Source: an uncultured Microcoleaceae cyanobacterium
GTDB taxonomy: Bacteria; Cyanobacteriota; Cyanobacteriia; Cyanobacteriales; Microcoleaceae
NCBI GenBank assembly: GCA_938083405.1
Contig: CALKCV010000485.1
Coordinates: forward strand, 1-5,873
DNA length: 5,873 bases
Direction of reading: 5' to 3'
The notes beneath the pieces were generated by a model. The model saw only the letters and a program-made list of their open reading frames with translations, was not told the origin of the DNA and did not search any database. Shown here in pieces: positions 1 to 5,686 of the stretch (position 1 is the stretch's first letter; each line of letters starts with the position of its first letter). A program made the position numbers and the translations under genes.

Positions 1-64
1 TACTCTATTTGATGTCTTTTTGCCGTCTTTCGTAAGATTTAATTTTTGGGTGCATCTTGAATAA

Positions 65-109
65 TTTCATTCCCCCGATACACCGTTCGGGTGCATCGGG
101 GGAATGAAA
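65..109. repeat. Long perfect hairpin (15-bp stem)
   Basis: Bases 65-79 and 95-109 are perfect reverse complements (TTTCATTCCCCCGAT against ATCGGGGGAATGAAA). Inside, CACC (81-84) can pair with GGTG (90-93), leaving a GTTCG loop. No T-run follows on either strand, so it does not look like an intrinsic terminator. The inner part contains a second GGGTGCATC (89-97) and a diverged inverted copy (77-84), the terminal motif of the neighbouring MITEs. It probably forms the palindromic interior of the older element at 48-373. Confidence 0.7.
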
Positions 110-195
110 ATAACCAATAAGCGATAACTTCTTGGTAATAAATAATGGGAAACGCGATAATCCTAAATCTAACGCCTAGTCTGGTCTTTTTACAA

Positions 196-203
196 AATTG
201 ACT
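196..203. repeat. Target-site duplication, left copy (AATTGACT)
   Basis: AATTGACT lies directly before the element at 204-358 and is repeated exactly directly after it (359-366). The matching 8-mers abut both GGG/CCC ends, as expected for a duplication made by a cut-and-paste transposase. Confidence 0.85.
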
Positions 204-358
204 GGGTGCATCAGGGTTGTGAAGAAAACCAAGAATTTGACACATGCGTGTTAATTGTCAGTCGGAACGTTCGAACGCCCAGCAACTAACAACTAACAAC
301 GTTCCGACTGACAAAAATAATTGATTTTTTGGTTTTTTTACAAATATGAGATGCTCCC
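204..358 (+). mobile_element. MITE-like element, copy 1 (155 bp)
   Basis: A non-coding element with imperfect terminal inverted repeats. It starts GGGTGCATC, with GAAGAAAACC about 17 bases in, and ends ACAAATATGAGATGCTCCC, whose reverse complement starts GGGAGCATC. Its centre is a perfect 17-bp inverted repeat (255-271 and 298-314, TTGTCAGTCGGAACGTT and its complement) around a 26-nt loop rich in AACTAAC. It is bracketed by 8-bp direct repeats AATTGACT. No transposase reading frame is present, so it would have to be moved in trans by a related full-length insertion sequence elsewhere in the genome. A second copy lies inverted at 1895-2050. I cannot assign the parent IS family; an 8-bp duplication fits several. 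Confidence 0.85.
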
Positions 359-366
359 AATTGACT
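359..366. repeat. Target-site duplication, right copy (AATTGACT)
   Basis: Exact second copy of the 8-mer at 196-203, directly after the terminal CCC of the element at 204-358. Confidence 0.85.
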
Positions 367-386
367 TGCTCCCCAGGGGCATTTTT
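367..386 (+). terminator. Possible short intrinsic terminator
   Basis: TGCTC (367-371) can pair with GGGCA (377-381), including one T-G pair, and is followed by five T residues (382-386). The stem is only 5-6 bp. It would stop plus-strand transcription just before the 3' end of the convergent gene at 400-1221. It overlaps the inferred right end of the older MITE, so it may be fortuitous. Confidence 0.25.
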
Positions 387-399
387 ACTTCGATTCTAG

Positions 400-1221
400 C
401 TACTGATTCAGCATAGATTCTATTTCCGATGAAAAAATACCATCTTGTTCTTGGCTTTGAAAGATATAGTCATAATCAAATCTTAAAGCTTTAATATGAC
501 GAATGATGGAAAAGCCACACTCAATGGCTTTATCTGCTGTGAAAGTTACCATGACTAGCTCGATTAATTTTTTCTGAGATATTTCTGGCACTTGAATGTA
601 ATAATCTCTCTTGGCAAAAAATATTCTTTTATCCTTGGGAACGATTAAGCCGTTAACTTGATGAGCGTGTTGTATGGGCTTAATATAATTATTAATAAAT
701 ATTTCTTGATTGGTTTGCAAGCGGGCTAGTTTTTCATGCTGCAACCAACTCATGTGAAACATCAGTTTAAACAATTCAAAACCAATAATATAATGAAAAA
801 TATGATATTTTTCTTCGCTATTTAAAACTAATTTCAGCGCGGATTCTAAATATTCATCTGGCTGACGGCGAACATCTTGAGCGCAATGAATATAATATTG
901 TCTGATATAGTTTCTTAAAAGATATTCATCTATTTTCGTTCCGGTTCTAAATTCTTTCAAATAGATATTTACCCGCTTAATAGTATGTATTTCTTGCAGC
1001 ATTTTAAATGCCAAGCCGTCGGCGAAATAATCATCTAAAAATTCCGCTTGTTTTTCGGGTGAAGAACCACATAAAATAAAAGAAAATGATAAAACAAAAC
1101 GCCTTTGCTCCCACGGCAGACTTTCTGCCCACAGTTTTACTTCCCGTGGCAGTTTGTCTAAAATGCTATCGCTGAGTCTTGGGTCAGAAACATTTTTGTA
1201 TTTTGGTTTTTTATTCTTCAT
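400..1221 (-). CDS. Uncharacterised cyanobacterial protein, 273 aa
   Basis: An intact frame from ATG at 1221 to TAG at 400-402. The protein has a Lys-rich N-terminus (residues 2-9), no signal peptide and no clear membrane segment, so it is probably soluble and cytoplasmic. It is rich in helix-forming, aromatic and charged residues. Conserved-looking stretches are LPREVKLWAESLPWEQRR (24-41), YIRQYYIHCAQDVRRQPDEY (105-124), MSWLQHEKL (157-165), YIKPIQHAHQVNGLIVP (179-195) and FDYDYIF (248-254). I recall similar cyanobacterial proteins, some of them carrying the name cobyrinic acid a,c-diamide synthase. Nothing here supports that name: there is no P-loop and no glutamine amidotransferase triad, and the length is far too short. 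No Shine-Dalgarno sequence precedes the start. It stands alone on the minus strand between two MITEs of one family. Function unknown; the coding call itself is strong. Confidence 0.85.
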   Translation of the reverse strand: MKNKKPKYKNVSDPRLSDSILDKLPREVKLWAESLPWEQRRFVLSFSFILCGSSPEKQAEFLDDYFADGLAFKMLQEIHTIKRVNIYLKEFRTGTKIDEYLLRNYIRQYYIHCAQDVRRQPDEYLESALKLVLNSEEKYHIFHYIIGFELFKLMFHMSWLQHEKLARLQTNQEIFINNYIKPIQHAHQVNGLIVPKDKRIFFAKRDYYIQVPEISQKKLIELVMVTFTADKAIECGFSIIRHIKALRFDYDYIFQSQEQDGIFSSEIESMLNQ

Positions 1222-1247
1222 AGCATAAAAATTATCGTCTTAGAATA

Positions 1248-1255
1248 GCGATCGC
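1248..1255. other. HIP1 palindrome GCGATCGC
   Basis: The octamer GCGATCGC, over-represented in many cyanobacterial genomes. Other copies lie at 1845-1852 (spacer), 2892-2899 (HD gene), 3255-3262 (amylase leader) and 4512-4519 (amylase gene). Five copies in 5.9 kb is the main reason for assigning the window to a cyanobacterium. Confidence 0.9.
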
Positions 1256-1886
1256 CCTCAGCTCCAAATCAAAGAATCTCTTGCTACTGTTGCTTGATTT
1301 AGAACCCACCCTTTTCTTCTATTATAATTTGGTAACTTTCAGGCAAGTTGCTAAAACTTTGTTTTCCCAGGCTGCGAACAAATCTCCAGAGCATACTATT
1401 AAAATTTTAGCACTATAGCCTACTCAGCAAGAAAAATTTAGCTAAAATTTATCTAGTTAGAAAAGGTATTTGGGCCTAATAAAATGAGTTTGGTAAATCT
1501 GCTCGTACGCGGACCGAGATGGGATTTTTCATTGACGTATATAACCCTACAAGCTACCATAAAAGTTAGATTTGGGATTTGTTGCTAAGTTTGGGGTACT
1601 GGGAAGGGACAAATAGAGATTTGTTAGTTGTGACTTAAAGCAAGTTAAATAGGCAAGCTCTTCAAAGATAGTAAAGTTAGGAAATAGAAAAGGCGGGCCC
1701 GATAGCCCCTTGGGAGCGGTAATCCGAACTAATATTTAGGGTAAAACGCGACTCAATAGAGGGGAAAGTAACCAGTACCAACAAAATAAATTTTCAATAA
1801 ATTAAGCCCGAATCGACGATCCCGTGAGTGACCAAAAACACAGAGCGATCGCCATGTCTTAAGTACAATGAAACTAGATAGAGGAA

Positions 1887-1894
1887 GTTACAAC
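1887..1894. repeat. Target-site duplication, left copy (GTTACAAC)
   Basis: GTTACAAC directly precedes the element at 1895-2050 and recurs exactly at 2051-2058, directly after it. Confidence 0.87.
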
Positions 1895-2050
1895 GGGAGC
1901 ATCCCATATTTGTAAAAGAACCCAAAAATTAAGACATGCATGTCAGTTGGAACGCGGTCAGTTGTTAGTTGGGCGACTAACCGCGTTCCAACTGACCGCG
2001 TTCCATGCTTGCGCTAAACTATTGGTTTTCTTCAAAATTTAGATGCTCCC
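1895..2050 (-). mobile_element. MITE-like element, copy 2 (156 bp), inverted relative to copy 1
   Basis: Starts GGGAGCATCCCATATTTG and ends AAAATTTAGATGCTCCC, forming imperfect terminal inverted repeats. The centre is a perfect 17-bp inverted repeat (1942-1958 and 1980-1996, GTCAGTTGGAACGCGGT and its complement) around a 21-nt loop with GTTGTTAGTTGGGCG. Read on the minus strand it matches copy 1 at both ends, in the stem (GTCAGTYGGAACG) and in the GTTGTTAGTTG loop motif. CCGCGTTCCA occurs twice (1981-1990, 1996-2005), suggesting small internal growth. Perfect 8-bp duplications flank it. It has no transposase frame. It ends 97 bp upstream of the HD gene start, so it may sit in that gene's promoter or leader. 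Confidence 0.88.
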
Positions 2051-2058
2051 GTTACAAC
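2051..2058. repeat. Target-site duplication, right copy (GTTACAAC)
   Basis: Exact repeat of 1887-1894, abutting the terminal CCC of the element at 1895-2050. Confidence 0.87.
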
Positions 2059-2135
2059 TGCTTTAAACCTCCCATAAGTAAATGTAATGGCAGGGAAAAA
2101 AGTCAATTCTAAATCGAGCGGTATATTAAAAAAAA

Positions 2136-2143
2136 AAGGAAAG
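2136..2143 (+). promoter_or_regulatory. Ribosome binding site of the HD gene
   Basis: AAGGAAAG ends four bases before the ATG at 2148, with its AAGGA core seven bases away. It follows a run of ten A residues (2128-2137). It is the only plausible Shine-Dalgarno sequence in the window and supports this start codon. Confidence 0.65.
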
Positions 2144-2147
2144 AAAA

Positions 2148-3005
2148 ATGTTGAATGCAACCGAACTTTTAATTAATTCCGTAGTAGAAAAACTCATAGC
2201 TGGCTATCGCCATAATTACGGCGGATATAAATCCGACTACGGGGAGATTATTGCCTGGGCGGCTGGGATGGCTTTAGAAAACATAGCCAACAGCGATGCC
2301 CTGTATCACAATGTCGAACATACTATATTGGTGACATTAGTAGGACAAGAAATTCTGCGGGGCAAGCAGATCCGGGTGGGTGGAGTCTCTTCGGAAGACT
2401 GGCTGCACTTTCATATATCCCTACTCTGTCACGACATCGGCTATGTCAAAGGAGTATGTCTCCAGGATCGAGGGGATCTGGGATTGTATGCTACTGGCAT
2501 AGACGATGCAAAGGTGTCCCTACCAAAGGGGGCGACGGATGCCAGTCTTACTCCTTATCATGTGGACAGAGGCCTGCTCTTTATTGAGGAACGCTTTGGG
2601 AATCATAAGCTGATCGATGCAGAGGTCATCAAGCGGAATATGGAACTTACTCGCTTTCCGGTGCCCAAGGACGAAGATCATCAAGATACTCTCAACTATC
2701 CTGGTTTGGTAAGGGCGGCTGATTTGATCGGCCAGTTAAGCGATCCCCGTTATTTGCAAAAGATTAGCGCCCTCTTTTACGAGTTTGAGGAGACCGGTCA
2801 AAATAAAGTTTTAGGATACGAAAATCCTGGGGATTTACGCAAGGGTTATCCCGGGTTTTACTCGAATGTGGTCCATCGCTATATTAAAGACGCGATCGCC
2901 TATCTCAGCCTCACCCAACAGGGCAAACAAATTGTCGCTAACCTCAGCGCCAATGTCTTCCGAGTCGAACACGAACAGTTAAACCCCGAAATGGCCTTGG
3001 CTTAG
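2148..3005 (+). CDS. HD-domain metal-dependent phosphohydrolase, 285 aa
   Basis: The protein shows the HD superfamily metal-binding set. A first histidine lies in YHNVEHT (53-59; H54 and H58), the doublet H95-D96 lies in LLCHDIGY (92-99), and a distal aspartate is at D192 in RAADLIGQLSD. H138 in PYHVDRG lies where an extra helix often supplies a histidine. Known for the family: such proteins hydrolyse phosphoester bonds of nucleotides, cyclic nucleotides or (p)ppGpp with divalent metals; the substrate cannot be read from the sequence. It is not HD-GYP (no GYP motif) and has no visible sensor domain, signal peptide or membrane segment, so it is probably a soluble cytoplasmic enzyme. The start is supported by AAGGA at the right distance. 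The gene ends in tandem TAG codons (3003-3008). A MITE lies 97 bp upstream, and a hairpin follows about 40 bp after the stop, suggesting a single-gene transcript. Confidence 0.85.
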   Translation: MLNATELLINSVVEKLIAGYRHNYGGYKSDYGEIIAWAAGMALENIANSDALYHNVEHTILVTLVGQEILRGKQIRVGGVSSEDWLHFHISLLCHDIGYVKGVCLQDRGDLGLYATGIDDAKVSLPKGATDASLTPYHVDRGLLFIEERFGNHKLIDAEVIKRNMELTRFPVPKDEDHQDTLNYPGLVRAADLIGQLSDPRYLQKISALFYEFEETGQNKVLGYENPGDLRKGYPGFYSNVVHRYIKDAIAYLSLTQQGKQIVANLSANVFRVEHEQLNPEMALA

Positions 3006-3045
3006 TAGTTAGCTCTTGCTCTCAAATCTACCATAAGTATGAAAT

Positions 3046-3083
3046 TGACAAACCGGGTGTCTATTTGGATGCCCGGTTTGTTA
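3046..3083 (+). terminator. Hairpin after the HD gene, probable transcript end
   Basis: CAAACCGGG (3049-3057) and CCCGGTTTG (3072-3080) are perfect complements. The pairing extends inward through G-T, T-A and C-G pairs to an ATTT loop, and outward by an A-T, a G-T and a T-A pair. It lies about 40 bases past the HD stop codon. No T-run follows, so it may act as a 3'-end stabiliser or non-canonical terminator. Its AAACCGGG core resembles the palindromes at 5687-5841. Confidence 0.5.
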
Positions 3084-3090
3084 GTATGAA

Positions 3091-3141
3091 AAAATCCAAT
3101 TGAATTGTATGCAAAAACAGGGCAAAATCCTAATTGAATTG
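3091..3141. repeat. Short direct repeat AAAATCC(T)AATTGAATTG
   Basis: AAAATCCAATTGAATTG at 3091-3107 recurs with one inserted T at 3124-3141, a start-to-start distance of 33 bp. It lies in the spacer between the HD and amylase genes. No role is evident; it could be a small duplication or paired binding sites. Confidence 0.5.
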
Positions 3142-3212
3142 CCGTTGAAATTAACTTAAGCTCGCTCCCAACCTATTGCTGGGGGGTCCCAATTTGGCAA
3201 TTAAGCAATGAT

Positions 3213-3244
3213 TTACCGCTTTTTGGCGATGTCGAAAGCGGTAA
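3213..3244 (+). promoter_or_regulatory. Hairpin upstream of the amylase gene
   Basis: TTACCGCTTT (3213-3222) pairs perfectly with AAAGCGGTAA (3235-3244), leaving a 12-nt loop. It lies about 100 bases ahead of the amylase ATG and 8 bases before a second GC-rich hairpin with a T-run. The arrangement resembles an RNA leader with tandem structures, but whether this part is transcribed with the amylase is unknown. Confidence 0.4.
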
Positions 3245-3252
3245 TGAGTAAT

Positions 3253-3272
3253 GGGCGATCGCGCCCGTTTTT
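3253..3272 (+). terminator. GC-rich hairpin plus T-run upstream of the amylase gene
   Basis: GGGCG (3253-3257) pairs with CGCCC (3262-3266) around ATCG, followed by GTTTTT (3267-3272). This has the form of an intrinsic terminator. The stem is only 5 bp, though all G-C, and it is built around a HIP1 octamer (3255-3262), so it may simply reflect HIP1. If real, it either ends read-through from the HD gene or attenuates amylase expression. Confidence 0.35.
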
Positions 3273-3350
3273 ATATGTTTGCGACAATACGATCCTGTAT
3301 TTGCTTTTAAAACTCAGTAAATTCATAAGTAGAAAAGTTGAATTAAAATT

Positions 3351-5270
3351 ATGGAATCCCAATTGCCCAGCGTCACTCCTACGAAAGGAAAAGTATCTCA
3401 AGAACAAGCCACAGAAGAAATTGAAACTCTGGTATCCGAAACCCAGACGGAAATAGATGTCGAATTAGACTTTTTATTTACCCGAGATATTGAATTTCGG
3501 CAAGAGACGATTTACTTCATAGTTGTGGATAGATTCTTTGACGGCGATGGGGAAAATAACGAAGGTCCTAACCAGGAATTATACGACTCTACAAGAGAAG
3601 ATTGGGGTAAATACTGGGGAGGAGATCTACAAGGAATTATTGACAAACTAGACTATTTGAAAAATCTGGGAGTTACTGCTATTTGGCTTACTCCTTTATT
3701 CGAGCAAGTCGAAGAGTTATTTATTGAAAGTGCGGCAATTCACGGCTACTGGACTAAGGATTTTAAACGGATAAATCCTCGATTCATAGGTAAAGATGAC
3801 GAGCCTTCTCTAAACAAAACTCAAGAATCTAAAAATACAGTATTTGACAAATTGATTGCCGAAATACACAAGCGGCAAATGAAGCTGGTTTTAGATATTG
3901 TCTGCAACCATAGCAATCCAGATATGGGGGGTATCAAGGGTGAATTATATGACGATGGGGTAAAAATTGCCGACTTTAATAACGATAAAGAGCATTGGTA
4001 CCATCACTACGGCGAAGTGACAGACTGGGAAGATGATTGGCAAGTGCAAAACTGCGAGCTGTCTGGTTTAGCTACTTTTAATGAAAATAACAGTCAATAC
4101 CGAGACTACATAAAAGCAGCAATCAAACAATGGTTAGATAGAGGAGTTGATGCTTTGCGGATTGACACGGTTAAGCATATGCCGATCTGGTTTTGGCAAG
4201 AATTTAATGCCGATATTCAAACCCATCGACCGGACGTTTTTATTTTTGGGGAATGGATTTATAGCGACCCCAGAAACGATACGTCGATAGAGTTTGCTAA
4301 TAATTCTGGCATGACAATTTTAGATTTCGGTTTGTGCGTGGCAATTCGAGAGGCTTTAGCTGGAGGTGCCGAACAGGGATTTTATTTAATTCAAGACGTT
4401 CTAGATTTGGATTATCGCTATGACGGGGCAACGGAATTAGTGACGTTTATTGACAATCACGATATGCCTCGTTTCCAGTCTTTAAATCCCGACCCTGAGA
4501 TGTTAAGAGTGGCGATCGCTTTGATTATGACGAGTCGGGGCATTCCTTCTATCTATTACGGTACGGAGCAATATCTCCACAACGACACCGATGGAGGAAA
4601 CGATCCTTACAATCGCCCCATGATGGAAAGTTGGGATACCGACTCGCCTCTCTATCGAGATATTCGTTTAATGGCTGGTTTGCGACGCTTAAATCCGGCA
4701 GTTTCTATGGGGAGTCAGTGGCAAAAATACATCACTCCTGATGTTTATTGTTATGTCCGACGCTATCAAGATTCGCTATTATTTGTCGCAATGAATCGCG
4801 GCGAAACTGCAACAATTGAAGCTGTAGAAGCCGAACTTCCAGATGGAGAACATACCGATGTTTTATCGCGGGAAAAATATGAGGTAAAAGATGGTTGTTT
4901 CCATAATTTAGAATTAGGAACCCGACAAGTAATTATTTTCTCTCATGTCGGAGAGCGAGTCAAGGGAGATGTTATCGTCCGAGTACAACTTAATGGGGTT
5001 CAAACTCAACCAGGGGAAACTATCGTTGTTATGGGAGATTGTCCCGAATTGGGTAACTGGGATCTTGCTAAAGCTTTTCCTTTGGAATATATCAACAGCA
5101 ATACTTGGTTTGGGGAGATTCCTTTTGATGAAAGTACGGGCAAGTTAATTGCTTATAAATACGCTTTATTGCGGGAGGGCACTTCTCCTTTACGGGAAAA
5201 TTTGGTTTGTCGTCGTTGGGTTTTGGCGACTGAAGGTACTGTTAAATGGCGCGATACTTGGGCTTCTTAA
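3351..5270 (+). CDS. GH13 alpha-amylase/CGTase-like enzyme with C-terminal CBM20, 639 aa
   Basis: Cleaves or transfers alpha-1,4-glucans. After an acidic N-terminal tail (about 1-45) comes the GH13 barrel. Region I is DIVCNH (182-187). Region II is ALRIDTVKH (268-276) with nucleophile D272. Region III is FGEW (299-302) with acid/base E301. Region IV is FIDNHD (366-371) with D371. YYGTEQY (402-408) and HGYW (131-134) are typical of the cyclodextrin glucanotransferase and maltogenic amylase branch. A beta-rich domain C (about 445-535) is followed directly by a CBM20 starch-binding domain (about 540-637, GDCPELGNWD at 562-571, W586, AYKY 601-604). Domain D, usual between C and E in CGTases, is missing. 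By my hand alignment the central aromatic residue of CGTases is replaced by Ser238, which favours hydrolysis over cyclisation (inference). No signal peptide is visible, so it probably acts in the cytoplasm, perhaps on glycogen. No Shine-Dalgarno is present, so the start is likely but not proven. The DUF2834 gene follows after 50 bp. Confidence 0.93.
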   Translation: MESQLPSVTPTKGKVSQEQATEEIETLVSETQTEIDVELDFLFTRDIEFRQETIYFIVVDRFFDGDGENNEGPNQELYDSTREDWGKYWGGDLQGIIDKLDYLKNLGVTAIWLTPLFEQVEELFIESAAIHGYWTKDFKRINPRFIGKDDEPSLNKTQESKNTVFDKLIAEIHKRQMKLVLDIVCNHSNPDMGGIKGELYDDGVKIADFNNDKEHWYHHYGEVTDWEDDWQVQNCELSGLATFNENNSQYRDYIKAAIKQWLDRGVDALRIDTVKHMPIWFWQEFNADIQTHRPDVFIFGEWIYSDPRNDTSIEFANNSGMTILDFGLCVAIREALAGGAEQGFYLIQDVLDLDYRYDGATELVTFIDNHDMPRFQSLNPDPEMLRVAIALIMTSRGIPSIYYGTEQYLHNDTDGGNDPYNRPMMESWDTDSPLYRDIRLMAGLRRLNPAVSMGSQWQKYITPDVYCYVRRYQDSLLFVAMNRGETATIEAVEAELPDGEHTDVLSREKYEVKDGCFHNLELGTRQVIIFSHVGERVKGDVIVRVQLNGVQTQPGETIVVMGDCPELGNWDLAKAFPLEYINSNTWFGEIPFDESTGKLIAYKYALLREGTSPLRENLVCRRWVLATEGTVKWRDTWAS

Positions 5271-5306
5271 TTAATTAACAATTAATAATTAATAATTAAC
5301 AATTAT
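5267..5306. repeat. AT-only repeat of AATTAAT/AATTAAC units
   Basis: Forty bases of tandem seven-base units (AATTAAC, AATTAAT, AATTAAT, AATTAAC and AATTA in succession), beginning at the amylase stop codon and almost filling the 50-bp gap to the next gene. It is low-complexity and partly self-complementary. Such heptamer tracts are common between cyanobacterial genes; no function can be inferred. Confidence 0.65.
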
Positions 5307-5320
5307 CCCTTCTTTTTAAC

Positions 5321-5653
5321 ATGAGCGTCAAAAGTGTAATTTATCTGATTTTAGCGATTCTGGGGTTGGTGGTTCCCTGGTATTACAATTTACAGTTTTT
5401 TCAAACTGCCGGCTTGATGGATTTTGCGAATGAAAGTTCTGCAAATATTGCTGCCAAATCGGTAAGCTTTGACTTATTTATTGCTACTGTGGCAGGAAGC
5501 GTCTGGATGTTTTTTGAATCGAAAAAAGTGGGTATGAAGTTTGGGTGGCTTTACATATTTTTGGGCTTTTTTGTTGCCTTTTCGTTTGCCGCGCCTCTGT
5601 TTCTTTTTATGAGGGAAAGAAAGTTGGAAGCATCTGGCGAGGTGGAAGGTTAA
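5321..5653 (+). CDS. DUF2834 family small membrane protein, 110 aa
   Basis: Three hydrophobic segments are visible: about residues 5-20 (VIYLILAILGLVVPW), 48-65 (VSFDLFIATVAGSVWMFF) and 75-97 (GWLYIFLGFFVAFSFAAPLFLF). This suggests an integral inner- or thylakoid-membrane protein. The pattern PWYYNLQF (19-26), a second helix with D51 and E66, and the C-terminal PLFLFMRERKL (92-102) match what I know of the DUF2834 family, whose function is unknown. The length is normal for the family. ATG at 5321 gives a start directly ahead of the first helix; no Shine-Dalgarno sequence is seen. It lies 50 bp after the amylase stop on the same strand and could be co-transcribed, though the AT repeat between them weakens that case. 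No functional tie to glucan metabolism is evident. Confidence 0.85.
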   Translation: MSVKSVIYLILAILGLVVPWYYNLQFFQTAGLMDFANESSANIAAKSVSFDLFIATVAGSVWMFFESKKVGMKFGWLYIFLGFFVAFSFAAPLFLFMRERKLEASGEVEG

Positions 5654-5686
5654 AACATCTTTAGATCGGGATATTAATCGTAGCCC

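Larger units (their letters stand above)
48..373 (+). mobile_element. Older MITE-like element, interrupted by a second copy (putative)
   Basis: The left end carries GGGTGCATC (48-56), the same terminus as the intact copy at 204. If the 155-bp insert at 204-358 and one copy of its duplication are removed, bases 183-203 join 367-373. The joined 28 bases match the right end of the inserted copy (331-358) at 23 of 28 positions and end in TGCTCCC. The restored element would be 163 bp, close to the 155 and 156 bp of the two intact copies. Seen: the two end matches. Inferred: that they belong to one element. Against it: the left end matches only over 9 bp, the interior is not obviously similar, and no target duplication remains around 48 and 373. 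Confidence 0.42.
1222..1894. other. Long spacer without a recognisable gene
   Basis: No convincing reading frame, tRNA or rRNA is visible in these 673 bases. The largest plus-strand frame I noticed (1484-1588, 34 codons) has no ribosome binding site and no recognisable product. A GC-rich patch at 1691-1725 (GGCGGGCCCGATAGCCCC and following) stands out from AT-rich surroundings and can form a short GGGC/GCCC hairpin (1695-1698 with 1705-1708). The spacer should also hold the promoter of the minus-strand gene, but no clear -35/-10 pair could be fixed. It could be relic sequence or contain an unrecognised RNA. Confidence 0.5.

Noticed and set aside
39..245. 68-aa minus-strand reading frame
   Set aside because: It runs through the 65-109 palindrome and the end of the MITE. 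There is no recognisable protein motif, and repeat sequence explains it.
255..314. Possible CRISPR repeat or tRNA-like structure
   Set aside because: A single palindrome with no regular repeat-spacer array and no cloverleaf; it is the centre of the MITE and recurs in copy 2.
1467..1480. Near-match to an NtcA site (GTA-N8-TAA)
   Set aside because: The last base departs from the GTA-N8-TAC consensus and no properly spaced -10 box or downstream gene follows.
1484..1588. 34-codon plus-strand frame
   Set aside because: No ribosome binding site, no recognisable product, and a length expected by chance.
204..2050. Composite transposon made of two inverted MITEs carrying the 273-aa gene
   Set aside because: Each MITE has its own, different 8-bp duplication directly at its ends, so each inserted independently; a composite would have one shared outer duplication.
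3213..3407. 64-aa minus-strand frame
   Set aside because: Antisense to the amylase leader and start, with no family resemblance.
3208..3456. 82-aa plus-strand frame
   Set aside because: It overlaps the start of the amylase gene in another frame, covers the leader hairpins, and has a low-complexity Lys-rich end.
4945..5148. 67-aa frame inside the amylase gene
   Set aside because: A shifted-frame shadow of the CBM20 coding region.
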